Source of the DNA: Hirudo medicinalis
Lineage: Eukaryota; Annelida; Clitellata; Hirudinida; Hirudinidae
DNA: 64,000 nt
NCBI GenBank assembly: GCA_011800805.1
Contig: MPNW01000048.1
Coordinates: 856,286-920,285, forward strand
Direction: 5' to 3'
A model generated the notes under the pieces. It did no database searches, was not told the origin of the DNA, and worked only from the letters and a program-made list of their open reading frames with translations. Below, piece after piece: positions 1-13,500 of this stretch; position 1 is the first letter of the stretch, and each line of letters starts with the position of its first letter. The translations under genes were made by a program, and so were the position numbers.

Positions 1-1559
1 GGCGGCTTTGTTGTGTTTCTGGTTTTACGTTCAGCAGCCTGCGGGATTCGAGTAAAACTTCGTGAAGATTTGCCAGAATGTGTTGGTTTTACGAGATTTT
101 GGAATGAATCTTGAAATTTATCGTCATCAGGTTACCTACAGTTTGTTTTTGTGTTCTTGGTGATTCATTTTTTCTGTTTAATTTAAGTGTTGTTCGCCAT
201 TAAGTTAATTCGTTTATATCAGTTTTTATAACTAGAGTGCTGATCCTGAGTCATTCTTGTCGTAGTCTTTTACATATGTAAATTGTCACCTTGCCTTGTT
301 GAGATGGGCAGAGATAAATAGCATCTGTTGGTGCTTCTGTAAATGCAGTTCTATGTTTTCTGACATGATAATTGTTTTTAATGAGCGTATCTCACATCCA
401 ATCAAGCCATATACTTTTAATCTAATTTAAGTCCTATTTAGTAAAATTATATGAGGCAGACAAAACATTAACATAAAACCTGGAGGAGCTATTTACTCTT
501 GAGTGGTTCCTGTTTCAAAATTAAAAGTGCAATTATTAATTTGAGAAAGTTGTTTTTAATTGGTGGCAGTTTAACTGTAGTTTTTTATGCTTTCCTTATA
601 AGCATTTGTCATTTCATTTCTCATGAGCATGTGATTGTGCTTTTGTAAAAGTTTAAGCTTCTATTGGATAATGTGATTGGGTTCTTGTAACTTGGTTTTG
701 GTGACCTAGTAAGATTATGAAAGTTTGATTCATGTGGGGTAGCAGCACTTTTCATATTTCTATTTCATATCCTGGTTAACTGAGGTAAGCATTGCGACCT
801 GCCGATATCAAGTAACTTACGATGACATTAATATTGGTGGAATTACTTTGTAATGCCTTTTAAATTAACTTACATTGCCAGGGTGGAATTGAAATCATTG
901 TATGCTCGAATTTATTAAACAACTAATGGGAACTTTTTGACTTTCTTTTCTGCAAGTGCAAATTGTTTGTCTTGATGTCATCAAATTGTGATGACTTCGT
1001 GCAACATGTTTTCAGTGTTTGTGAAATCGATTAATTAGCACCCTGCGATGCACTTAAGATACAATGAGGTGATGTATAATGCTTTCTTCTTTTTGATTAT
1101 TTGTCATGTTTACATCAACTTTTACTTCAAAGCTGAAATCCTTTAATTATTTCATTCCAGAGCTTGTGAACCTGAATGCTTACTTACATAGGATTCTGCC
1201 ATTGACAGTGAGTTTCTTGTTGAAAATAATAAGTATAAGTATTCAGTCTTACAAATTGAAATCTTTGGTTTTTTGTGGTATAATTTTGTTTCATGAATTA
1301 TAATTGAAAATGTTCTAGCAAGTGTTTGATGGAATCAGATTGACATTTCTTGAACTTGTGAATGTGTTGAAGGGTAACGATGAATGTTGTTCACTGATAT
1401 TCCTCTGCATAGTGCAACATTGTTGTGGTCGTGCAATCGTGCCTTTCCACGAATGACCATCATCGTACCTTGCAGTCCATGTATTCGTATGTTACAATTT
1501 AGTGCTCGTTATTGGTTATTAATATTTTTTTAAACTTTTTTAAACCTTTGTTTGGATTG

Positions 1560-2110
1560 CACCTAATCAACAAACAATGAACAAGTAGTTAAAACAACAC
1601 AAAAAAAGACACGCAACTCAAAGGGGCAGCCCCAATGGAAGTTTATCCCGCCGATGGGACTGCCTGATGTAGGAAATGAAATAGGTCGATAAAGTGACGG
1701 AACCTTACAAGACATAACAGTAATATTATGAGTTGCACAAATTAAATAATAGTTGCACGTATATAAAAGTATTAAAGCATAAGAGAATGTAAGATTATTT
1801 GCATCATCTCTTGTTCGTTCCGTCCGAAATGACCTTGGCAAACTCATCCACCTCGATTGACATAATTGGATGCCCATACCTTTGCATGATCTTCAAAATA
1901 TCACTTACGGCACTCTGGCAACGGCCGAGCCACTCTATCTCGACCATCTCGTTCACTGCTGCCTAATCCTCGACCGTCTTCGTTCATCTTTTGCCATTCA
2001 TCTACATCAGCCGGTTCTTATGACCTACGGAGGGTTGTCGGCCGAGGCTTCTCTTGTGTCTTGCCTGCCATCTGGAACGATCTGCCCCCTTTCATCTGAA
2101 TTAATTCTCT
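1560..2110 (-). repeat. Interspersed repeat, copy 1 (non-LTR-like 3' end)
   Basis: Read on the minus strand, bases 1690 to 1560 contain a block (GGCGGGATAAACTTCC, then GGGGCTGCCCCTTT) that reappears, diverged, on the plus strand at 12498-12620 (GCGGGATAAGTTTCCC, then TTGTCCTTTTGG). Both copies end in GCAATCCAAA-type sequence. A shared body with a short terminal repeat is typical of the 3' end of a LINE or SINE, but no reverse transcriptase can be read in either copy, so the class is inferred. Open frames on either strand here are broken and belong to no family I recognise. Confidence 0.55.
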
Positions 2111-2458
2111 TAAAAACTAATGTGAATAAAGATTTGGTCCTACACAATAAATGGAAAAAATTTGACATTGGTTCTGGTAAAATCAGGTTTATAAGAAGTC
2201 CAATTTTTGGTATCACATGGGCATAACAGTGAAATAAACATTTAATGTTTTGTTGCAGATTATTGCATTACTATTTGTTTATTATGTCTTTATTAATACT
2301 CATACTAGTGAACAAAAATCGAAATTTACTGGAAGAGAAAAAATATTATATTCAGTGGTGGATTTGTTAGCATGATATGTTGGATTTAAGACACAACAGT
2401 TGCCAACAATTAATGTTGTTTTTGCCTTTTATGGGTGTCAGACCTTATTATCATACAC

Positions 2459-2518
2459 TGAGTATAATTTATTATTATGTACTGAATATAATTTATTATT
2501 ATGTACTGAGTATAATTT
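2459..2518. repeat. 24-bp tandem repeat entering the gap
   Basis: Two full copies and the start of a third copy of a 24-base unit (TGAGTATAATTTATTATTAT followed by GTAC) stand directly before the N run. Copies differ at one base. The unit is itself rich in ATT. Confidence 0.8.
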
Positions 2519-2749
2519 NNNNNNNNNNNNNNNNNNNNNNNNNNNNNNNNNNNNNNNNNNNNNNNNNNNNNNNNNNNNNNNNNNNNNNNNNNNNNNNNNN
2601 NNNNNNNNNNNNNNNNNNNNNNNNNNNNNNNNNNNNNNNNNNNNNNNNNNNNNNNNNNNNNNNNNNNNNNNNNNNNNNNNNNNNNNNNNNNNNNNNNNNN
2701 NNNNNNNNNNNNNNNNNNNNNNNNNNNNNNNNNNNNNNNNNNNNNNNNN
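2519..2749. other. Assembly gap (231 N)
   Basis: A run of 231 Ns. Its left edge lies inside a 24-bp tandem repeat, so the gap probably reflects a repeat array that could not be assembled; the true length is unknown. Other isolated Ns are at 7854, 12443, 30262 and 31437, mostly beside microsatellites. Confidence 0.95.
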
Positions 2750-3456
2750 TTTCTCTGCTTTCCAAAAGTCAAACTCACCTAATATTCTGGAATTTCAAAG
2801 GGGAAGTGAGCCACCACAGATTGAAAACTTAATTGTGGCCATTGCTTTCTCATGAAGTCTTTTATTTTTACATAATTTACGTCGTTTAGGGCCCGACCCA
2901 GAAATTAACCCACAAACTCTTTTAACTTCCTGCTCAACACTGGATCGGCTTTCTGTTAATTACGCTACTGCTGCTGTTACATTTGCTAATAGCGAGAGGC
3001 CGATTTCATGTTTTAGATGGCTGTAGTGGATGCTTGAATGAGGATGATGAATCCTCGCTGGATTGATTAATTGTTGTTGGATCGCTAACAACGCACATGC
3101 AACTAGAGAGGATGCTCATGCAATGAATGGACGTAGAGTAGGTGGAGGAGGAGGAGAATGAAAACTACTCGCGGATGGATGAGAGTTATCTCGATTGGAC
3201 ATTAACCTGTTAGATGCGCCTATCTGCAGATAACGTACTCGTGTTTGAAGCGCGCGCCATCATCCTCAACTTCATTCATAGAATCGTCTCTTACTCATCT
3301 CGACTTTAATAATTGGGTCAAAGTTTGTGGGAGTACGTTTTAGGAGTATGATGGCTCCATTCAAAATTTTCTGAAGATTTTTTGAAGTATTTCGATCATA
3401 AACATATAGTTTGGATTTGGATTCATTCGGATTAACCATTTATTGGATTATTCACC

Positions 3457-3903
3457 ATGTCGACGAAGAAATCTAGCGAAAAATCTCACTTAAAACTTAG
3501 ATTTTCAGCATCTGCTTCGAACTTGCAAATCTGTACATCCCCACAGTCCGATTTGATTGACGGTTATTTTGGCACCTCTCAAACAACCTTTAAAAACATG
3601 TTTCGTCTCAAAAGACTAAACAGCAAAACGCTACAAAAACGTAATACGTTTGGCTCTCTATGGGACCTGAGAAATTGCGCGAATTACAAGCTTTCTCTCA
3701 GCTCCCCCTGCAACGATGTGATCTTGCCAGGAGAACGAGCGAATGGAAAAGTCGAAAAACCTTCCAAGGGAAGGAATCATTCTGTGAGGTTGTTAAAGTC
3801 TCAGTCGCTGAAACTGCTCAATTCGTTTAGTTCTTGCGAGGACAAGTACTTCAGGAGATTGAAGTTCTTGTGGAATTACAAGCACAAGTCGAGATGCAAC
3901 AAG
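3457..3903 (+). CDS. Putative first coding exon of the FRMD4-like gene
   Basis: This 149-codon frame opens with MSTKKSSEKSHLKL and is Ser- and Lys/Arg-rich (KNMFRLKRL, SVRLLKSQSLKLL, KYFRRLKFLWNYK). It ends at AAG|GTTACA in phase 0, which fits the phase 0 start of the recognisable FERM exon at 5393. The join is inferred from phase, position and strand only, since the sequence has no similarity I recognise. The alternative start is the ATG that opens exon 5393-5461 itself, which would give a protein beginning MLEGRR, much like vertebrate FRMD4 N-termini. Confidence 0.45.
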
Positions 3904-6900
3904 GTTACATTGGTCGATCGTGCACTTGTAGCAATCGACATCTTTTCTCGATCATTTTTTTCTTTGAATCTTTTTTTTTGTATTTACATGTATCGGATGT
4001 CTTACCTAGTCTTTGAATACGCTAATATCATGACGATCATCTCGTATTACTTAATATTTTTGAGGTTAGGTTGCATGATGTAACCTCTCACCTCACTCAA
4101 TTCCTGCCTCTTAATCACGATCGTGTTGTGCAACGCACGTGTTAAACATCTTCACTAGTTGCCGTTCAACTTCGTTTGCAATCACTAACGTAGCTCATTG
4201 GAGTTTGGTCAAATGTCAATAAGTCAGCTATTTAGTGTTATTGGATGCTCCGGTCCGTGTTTGTTTTGCTTAGGTTTTTGCCATTTCTCTAAAAACTTGA
4301 TGAATTGCTATCTCATGCACGACTGCCATCTTCAACATTTGAATGTTTTCCCAACGATTGACCTGGTTTGCACTGGAAATACAGATTTATTGATATAAAA
4401 ACAATTGCAGCTGATATAATTAATAAGCCAGGGAACACTTAGTTTGAGATCACATTTGTGAATGTTGAGAACAGGAATTATTTTGAAAATGATTAATTGT
4501 AATTAATGAAAGCGAACAGAAGAAGTTGAACAATGAATATAAAATTGTTCGCATGATCTTCTCAATTTGTTATTATAAAAATTCTCTTCGCGTCATGATT
4601 GATGCGAATGTTTATACTTGTGAGACATTACGATTTCCAGAGCATGACTTTATTATTGTTATTGATAATAGTTATTAATTGTCAGCATGGGAAAACCCCC
4701 GTGCCGCATCATACGAAATAAAATATGAAAAGGAAGCATGAGGCAAAAACAGCAAAAAGACTCAGCTTCAGGAAATTAAGATCAAAGCTAGTAAATCTCG
4801 ACAAAGATGGTTCTGTATTTCACGACGCTTATGAGCAGTTGACATATATAGTGACACCTATATTTTGTAACTGCTATGCAGTAACAATGTCTTTAGGTTG
4901 TTGTTATTCAAATTATGATCTCTTTATTATATAACTAGGCTGTTTGAAATTTCAAAATGTTGATTAATAATAAATTGTTATAAATAATCCATCTTGTTAT
5001 GGTGCATCGTGTTAGCGGTATGACCAATTCGAGTTAGCTAAATTGTTGAGAATGTGCTTTGTTCATTGAATCAGTCTAAGTTCCTGTGTGGCTGATGATG
5101 AAAACCTGGACTTCATAGATTTATGATGAATTAGATCAGGATGTCAACATTGTTCTGAGGATCCAGTAAACCAATCAGAATCGTCGGATACACTCGTCAC
5201 TTTTATAGTCATCTACGAACTCCGCTTACTTTAACGATATTGTTCCCGTTTGTTAAGCTTATCCAAAGACCTTTGAGTTTATCTCCAAGTGATAACTTTC
5301 GTACATCTCAAGCGATAACATTTGCTTTCAACTTTCTGTATGGGATGCATTAAAGCTTGTAATCCAAGTGATGAGATGTCTTCAACTTTCAGATGTTGGA
5401 GGGCAGGAGAGCAAAGATAATTATGCCTTGGGGGAACGCTTCCCTCGACGTACTCATCGAGGTTGGTGCTTATTATTATCGTTTTTATTATTACATTTAT
5501 TATTGTTATTTTCTTTGATGGCTTTGCTCGATACATCCACAATTTAATGATTGAATGTTGCCAGTGACATGAGAGGATGTGCACATGTAATGCATTGCTT
5601 ATCAACAGTCTTTAATGAAATATACTACGATGGAATGCTCTGAACCCAAATTGATACTCGAATTGATAATCAAAGTGATCTCTAATCAGATATTTTGTGC
5701 ATGAAGTAATGAACTTATGAAGTAACTGTTCGCATTGTTCGCGTATTATACGTCTCCAATTTGTGGGAAGCAATTATCACATGAATTTGTAAATTTTACT
5801 TCCTTTGCCAGAAACTGCTGCTATAAATTGCTAAATCTTAAGCTTAAAAAAAGCGTCAATTATCATATTATGTAATGAGTTGCCAATTTCATATTTCAGC
5901 ACAAAAGCTTAACTCGTGATTTAGTTGACAATGTGGCTTCAAAATGCAAGCTCCTGGAAAGATCTTACTTTGGTCTTGCTTTTAGAGACTCCACGACGTG
6001 AGGATTTTCTTCTGTTCATCGTCGGAGTTGGCTTAAATCACTTACATTTTCTACCTGTTTTATTACAGACTGTTCAAAGTTATTTTGCTTAAAAGATAAT
6101 TTTCTTTTTGAAACCTCTTCAAATGATTGTTATGACTTAAAAGTTATTGGCTGATGATAATTGCAAGTAGTATTTGCCAACAGGAATCAACTGAACTGGT
6201 TGCAGCTTGATAAAAGGGTTCTGGACTATGACTTGCCAAGATCAAGAGGATTCATTGTTTTGCATTTTGCTGTCAGGTCAGTATTACCCTGATTAAATGA
6301 GAGTAATAAAACCTAGAGTTCTCAAAATGTATGCATTGCATTTATATTATGTGTAGATAAATTACACGGGATGCAAAATAGCCATGAAACAATGTCGGTA
6401 CAACTTCCTGGCTTCAACTTTCTTTGTCGCTCAGTTATTCGCTAGCACCATGACCTTAAACGGTCATTGTCGTCGTAACGTTTAGCCGCCTGTTCGTTAT
6501 GCTGACGCTGTTGTATGGTATTATCCAATTATTATTAGTATAATTAGACCCTATTTTCGCATGTGCCAGAGCAATTGAAAAGTCGTGTCGTTCAATTAAC
6601 AAAACGACATGACGCAAAAACCACGTGGCTGGTGAGCCTAATAAGTGAAAATAAATTAGTGGTGAAAATTGATTATTTCATTTCTTTCCTGATAAATAAT
6701 TATAAATCTTATTTATTCGTTGTTGACAGGTTCTTCGTCGACACCTATGCGAGGTTGCAGACGACCACATCACTGGAGCTGTTTTATCTCCAGTCGAAAG
6801 AACACGTTTTTAAGGTCTGCACTGCACTCATTCTAGATGGGCGGGGCTCTACTTTATATTTAGCCCTGTGCTCTGAGTTTTAAAGAAATTATTATCTACC

Positions 6901-7462
6901 AATTATTTATTGTTGATACATCGGATTTATTATTTTTTATTCTTGTGTTGACAGCAGTTCATTAACAAAAGTTTTGGTTTCAGCCAAGTTATAGTAAATT
7001 AGATTAACCAATAACGAGGCACTCAGCGCTCAGGTTTAACGCCTATTTCCTTTGACTTGAAAGGCATTTTTGAAGTAATAATTACCATAGTTAACGTAAT
7101 TTGATTTTCGAATCGTTCTCTTGGTTGATGCATAACGGTTGCCTCCTAATATTTGCTGAGAACAGGGCGATCTGGAATGTTCAGACGAGGATGCATTCAA
7201 GTTGGCTGCCCTGGTCCTACAGGAGACATGCGGTGACTACACAGAGTAAGTTCCCATGCTTCTTTCGCCCATTGTTGCCTCTGTGAGTGTGCTGCACTGT
7301 GTGCGTGCCTATAAACATGTTTATGGCTTCTAAATTTAAACATCACAGCTCTCAGAACAACTCCTTTGAACTGCTGAATAAAAACAGTTTTTAATTTAAT
7401 CTGGTGCAAGAAGGTTTAGGAGGGTGCTTTTTATCAAAAGAGGAAGAATAATTATTATTACA

Positions 7463-7506
<44 letters not shown>

Positions 7507-10500
7507 TAGTAATAGTGATCAGAATCATGATTCATGGGCTTTGTTCATTCTTCCAGTGATGAGTCGACAAAGAAAGTTATCTCCAAGTACCCCCTGCTTC
7601 CTTCGTTCGTCCTACAGAAGCATCCCTCCATCAGCTACTGGTTAGATCCTCTCTTTCAACTTTTTACCTGACCTTGGAGGCGCTAATAGGAAAAGCTTTT
7701 TGCTGGAAGAATTAATGAATGAATACATGAATGTATGTATGTATGTATGTATGTATGTATGTATGTATGTATGTATGTATGTATGTATGTATGTATGTAT
7801 GTATGTATGTATGTATGTATGTATGTATGTATGTATGTATGTATGTATGTATGNAAGTCTCGTATGTGTAATCTCTGGATTTATCTGTAGTCATAGAATC
7901 AATCCAAACTGCTTGCTACCTCTTTCTGTACGTTGTCTCAATACAACACCACAATATGTATTGTATATATTACCGTTATGTATGTATGTATGTATGTATG
8001 TATGTATGAATTATATCAATGAATTGTATGAACGAATTGTATGAATGAATTGTATGAACGAATTGTATGAATGAATTGTATGAATGAATTGTATGAACGA
8101 ATTGTATGAATGAATTGTATGAACGAATTGTGAATGTGTGCGAAATATAACTTCAATTTTTGATTACTTGTGGATGAGTCATTTCCGGGTGGGCGATATA
8201 AGTGAGTTGTGCGAAGTCTTCTCATAAGAAGGACTCGAGGTTTTGTTGATTGTCATGATGTTTCATTAAAGCATTTGAACATCAAAGCATTAGGACACAT
8301 GATTATTTATATGCCTTACTTGATAATTAATGACGCCCAATATTTGAACATAAACATTTCATCGACATTTGATGGTTTAACGCACTTATTAATTTAGCGA
8401 GAAGAAAATACTGGATTATTACAAATCGCTTACAAGGAATACGAGGGGACTCGTCATTGTAGGGTGAGAGGGCAATTGCTACTTTTTTCGTATGTTTATA
8501 TTATTTGCCTAACTCGTTTTATTTCATAATTATTTATGATTAATTATTTTAATTCAATCATTCCTTTTACAAATATTTCCAAGTTATACGTTAAAATCTT
8601 TTATTTCGATAATTTGAACGTCTATGGATGTATGTTGTTGCTCCACGCTTATGCATTTGTTGGACTTAAAATGTCGGGGTCGTGGTGTTGAAGTGGAAAA
8701 CTATTTCAGATTTCTATCGATTGTCGAGTCTCTGCCTTCCTACGGAACACATTATTATCTTGTCAAGGTAATTAATGAGTCCTTCTACGTGCACCTGAAA
8801 TCACAAGTTATCGATTTATGCATTTATGATCTTCACGCGCGTGCTTTGCACGACCCATGGATATGTTCAATTTAACTTAAAGCTACTTTGATAATTTTGC
8901 TGGTGACCATTTTTCACTTTAACACGTGAATGAGTGGGTGTCTGATTGATTGAACATGATTCTGCAGGACAAGGATGGCTTGCCCTGGTGGCTGGGTATG
9001 AACAGGAGAGGGATTGCTGTCTATGATTACAATGACAGAAGCAGACCAAGAAAAGTCAGTGCTTCGTTAATAATTAATTAATATTTGAATGTAATTTTTG
9101 TTGATAATAAGACTGGTTACGGTTATATTCAAAGGCAATCAAATTTGCCTGGGTCGATGAGGATCCGTTTCGTATAATCGGTCATCGCATATTTGTCGAC
9201 AGTGGTTCAAATGGGGAAGTATTGAGAACATTTTCTACAGAGACAAGAAGTTCTGCTTAGAAGTGTTTAACTCAAGGAGGTATGATATGTCTTTCTGCAC
9301 ATAAAATAGTTTTAGTTTATGGCAATTAGATGTCTGCCAGTGTTCATAAACACTCGAGTTTTTAGTATTTCCTTTGATCAGAGTTTTTTTAATATTCTCA
9401 TGTGAATCTGCTATCTTCTGATAGCTTTACAAGATTCTCAAAAGTACTCCTGTCTAAAGATGATGCAGTTTTCGTAATTTTGCCGGCACGTTTAATTATT
9501 TGCGAACCATTGCCATTTCGTTAAAGATGATTTGGATTATTATTGTTATTGTTATTATTACCTTCGTCTGCATGTCTTATTGCTTGGGCATTTATTTCTT
9601 TGCCATGTTGTTAGTAACAATGTCTTGAGATTACTTCATTATATTCATTAGGGTTTCCAACAAGGCTGACGTTTCAAATCTCTACGAAGATGCCATGAGG
9701 GATGCACCGGACGACCTATCTGCAGCCATTGCTGAACCCACAACTCAGTGAGTATTGAATATCAAAGCCAATGTGCAGACTTGTATTTAATGTCATTAAG
9801 TAATATCATACTAATTAATCAAGGTTGATTAGCTATTATCAAAAAGTTGCTGTTCAATAACTTAATAAATAAAATAATAATATTAATAAAAGGTGATGGT
9901 GTTCCTCTTGTATCAGTGAATGTTGATAGAAGATTTTATACCGTCGCATAACAACATTCAGCTTCTTCACTGAAGGTCACTTTAAGATAAGCTGGTCTTC
10001 CATTTGCAAAGCTGTACAACGTAACTAAGAATAGATATTTAAATAATTTTGATGTTATTGTGTTTAATTTTCAATCGCAACTCGATGGCGTTCCTCGTCC
10101 TCGTCGAAGTAAAAGAGGGTGATTTTATGCCATCGTAAAATGACTTGCGGCTTCTTCACTAAAGATCTCTCCGAGACGAGCTCTTTCATTTGCAAAGCCG
10201 AACAATTTTAGTATTAATTTCTTAGTTAAATAATTTGAGCTTGAAACAAATTTAATATAATTATAGAAGACGACGGTGTTCCTCTTGTATCGATTAATGT
10301 CGATAGAAGATTTTATATCGTCGCACGACAACACGTGGCTCCTTCATCGAGGATCACTTATTATTTGATCTTCCATTTGCAAAGCCAGACACTTAATATG
10401 ATGAACATGCATTTTTTGTTTGTTCAACTTTTAGAGAATAATTTAAAACTTTATGTTACAACATTTGTTGTTAATGTTTATGGTTGTTGTCCATATGTGT

Positions 10501-13500
10501 TCTCATAAGATCTTATGCATTCATCATCAACAGGGTCTCAATTAGCAAGAGAGTGTATGGCCCGTCAACAGTAGATGTGCATCATTGGGTATGTGCCAGC
10601 TCACAATTTACAGAATCAGTTTGGTCAATGGCAGTGAGCCAGCACAAGTTCAGTGTGGAGATGTCACTCAGGAGCCCCAACTTGCTCAGGTCAAATGATG
10701 AGATTGTAAGAGATTTGAATTCATCCACACCACTCTTTTCTGAACCCGGATGGACCGACCATTCTCAACCTGCAACCGATCTTGCACTGGAAACAAAAAA
10801 AATTCTCTCCTCTGCTGGGAGCGATGGTGCGTTCGATCACCGATGGAAATATTTCTTAAGCATCACACAATCTTACAAACCAATTTTGGCTTGATGTTTT
10901 TGGCTTAATAAATGATATGCATGTATAGCACTTTATTTATATATCAATCAGTACTGGAAAAAGCAAAGCAACAATTAAAGGTACTGAAAGAGAAAAAGCT
11001 TGTTCTTAATGACAACCTCACAAGCAAGCTGAGAGAATTGAAAAGGCTCTGTCTTGAGGAAGCTGTTAGTTGCAAATAAAATTGTATTAGAACATTTTGA
11101 CTGCCTTGTTTTTTTTGTAATGCGATCATTCAAAAATTTCATTATGTTTGCATACATGATATGCTCTTTGCCACTTTACAAACAATGTCATGATCAATGA
11201 AATTTATTTGCACATTGTGAAGAACCTCATTGGTGAATTGCCAAAAGAATATCCGCTGGAGGCGGGAGAGTCCATGCCAAAGGTGAAGAAGAGAGTTGGA
11301 ACATCTTATTCTCTGTGTCCCAACATCATCAACAATTCAGCTGTGAGTTGACCTTGCTATATGATGTGTCTAATATTGCCCATTTGTTATGTTCTACATT
11401 TTCATTGGATCTTATTAATATGCTTACAGAGAGACTCCAGTGAGATATCAAAGGAAGTGTTGGAGTATGAACTTCAGGACAAAATCACTAAAGCGGCCCT
11501 GGTTTTGGCTCAAGAAGAAAAGATTCCGAAGAATATTAGGAAGAGCAGGATTGAAAGTTACCACAAGGAGTGGAAGAAGGTCGGTCAAATTTCTTTAATC
11601 TGCATGGACGGGATATGATCAACATGAAACCTTAACATGAAATAATTAACCTCAACATGCAATGCCCAGTTGAAAGCCATGGAATCCAACTTAAAGCAAA
11701 TGACAAAACACAGGAGATCAAAAGATGAATCAATAAAAAAGTTGAGATCAATGGCCGGTAAGCTGCATTCCCCTTTGACCCTATTAGCTCTTGTTTCAAA
11801 GAATGTTTTAATATGATGGCAGTGGGACACCATGAAGAATAAATTATTAATGGATATTTCATTCACTTATTATTCAGAACCAACAGGAGTCCTTCCTCTT
11901 GGAGATGTTGAACCTAAAAATCGCAGATCTCTAGAAACACTGCATTCCATTTCTCAACACTCTCGTAACTCCGAGGAACACTCGAGGGGTCGGCTCAAAT
12001 CTGCGGTAACTGCATGCATTGGATTAATTATTTGCTTCCATCCGCTAATTAAACACTCATCTTGTTTGCAGAGGCAAGATCATTTCAATCCCATTAAACA
12101 TCCCTCCACTTTGAAGCACACTTCCAGCAGTTCTTCTTGTCGCCACAAGTCGGCCCCTTCCTCTCCGACACTTCCAAGACATTTGGAACACAACCATCAA
12201 CAGTTGGTTTCATTTTTATTTTATTAGGCTGGCAACTACATTTACCCTTCAACTCTCACACTGACCATTTTTTCAAAAAACTCAAGATTCTTAAAGTACA
12301 TCAAATGAACCATCTCCACACCGGCATCTTTATGTACAAACTGGACCATCACATGCTTCCATACTTATATAATGAACTTTTTGTAACTCACTCACCACTA
12401 CATTCTTATGCACTACGGTCCATCCCAAAATACAAATCATCCNAAACATATCTTAACATCAGTATTACCTTCAGTTCTATTGCTTAATTTCATTTCTTAG
12501 GCAGCCCATCAGCGGGATAAGTTTCCCTTAGGGTTGTCCTTTTGGATTGTTGTTTTTTTTTTCTTACTATTCTTTGTTCAAAATTTGTTATTTTTAGGAG
12601 CAATCCAAATAAATGCAATCCAAATAAAAATATATATATAACTAATTTCCCGCCGTTTTTTTTTACATTGTAACATTCCGCAAAATGGCGGGAACTTAGT
12701 TGCCAACCTAATATTATGTTCTTACAAGATAGTGACTTGAATTCAAATCTTTCACAGATATCAATTTAACTTTCCAAAACAAAGAGGAGGATTTGCTTGT
12801 CATGATCACGAGAGATGCTCTACTTCAAAAAGTGTCGCAAACGAATATGGATTGCCTCTTGAGCACCAGAGACACATGGCTGACAGTCACAATCTTTCAC
12901 AGCACTCTATTAATTCCTTCATTAACAATGTAAACCATTTTGGCTACTTTCCTTTGAATGTGATAGGCCCATACCATTCTGGTGCTGCTTGTCCCTCCGC
13001 ATCTTTTGTCATTCCCTTATCTGCCGATCCAAGAATAACCAGTCGAAATTTTGCGGCCGGATATGGCCTTCTAACTTGTGAGACTCCAATTCCCAGAGTG
13101 CAGCCAAAAAGATGGGGCTCAGGAAATTATGATTCTTCGTCTCAAGAGAGTGGATACAGTGGTCGCTACCAATCTCAAATGCTCGTTTCAAGAGGCACAG
13201 ATCAAATGCTAAATCATTTCTCCCGGATGCATGTTGGCGAAAATCTCTGCCGATACAAATCTGACTCGTCGTCTACTCTCAGTAGCAGCAGTGGTGGTGC
13301 CAGTGGTTCTACCTCTTCCTGTAATAAACTCTTCACCAAAAGTTCTGCATATCCGACACCCTCACAGATTGGTTCCTTGCAACGAGTTCCTAGTGATTTC
13401 ATCAATACATCTGACTCTAGGTAAGACATCATTTGCTGTATTTTGCCTTTTGGCTTAGCTATTTTACTTTAATCTTGAGCTAATAGCTTGGCTGTTTGTT

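Larger units (their letters stand above)
1..3456. other. Gene-free stretch with repeat debris and an assembly gap
   Basis: I recognise no gene here. The first 110 bases are open in frame 1 on the + strand but contain no start and no family signature, so they could be the end of an exon of a gene to the left. Most of 100-1550 is AT-rich without visible structure. 1560-2110 is an interspersed repeat and 2459-2749 a tandem repeat running into Ns (separate entries). 3100-3450 is less AT-rich and may hold the promoter and 5' UTR of the FRMD4-like gene, but no core promoter element can be called. Confidence 0.6.

Noticed and set aside
1563..2226. Frames of 104 and 118 codons on opposite strands
   Set aside because: They lie in an interspersed repeat that recurs at 12498 and match no protein family.
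4725..4934. Frame with KLVNLDKDGSVFHDAYEQ considered as the first FERM F1 exon of FRMD4
   Set aside because: The exon at 5393-5461 fits better: it has EGRR in the family position, a good acceptor, a phase 0 donor and the right length to the next exon. The 4725 frame has no convincing acceptor.
7712..7894. Poly-HTYI and poly-MYVC frames
   Set aside because: Direct translation of the ATGT microsatellite in two strands.
8018..8132. CRISPR-like array
   Set aside because: A 13-bp unit without spacers in an animal intron is a minisatellite.
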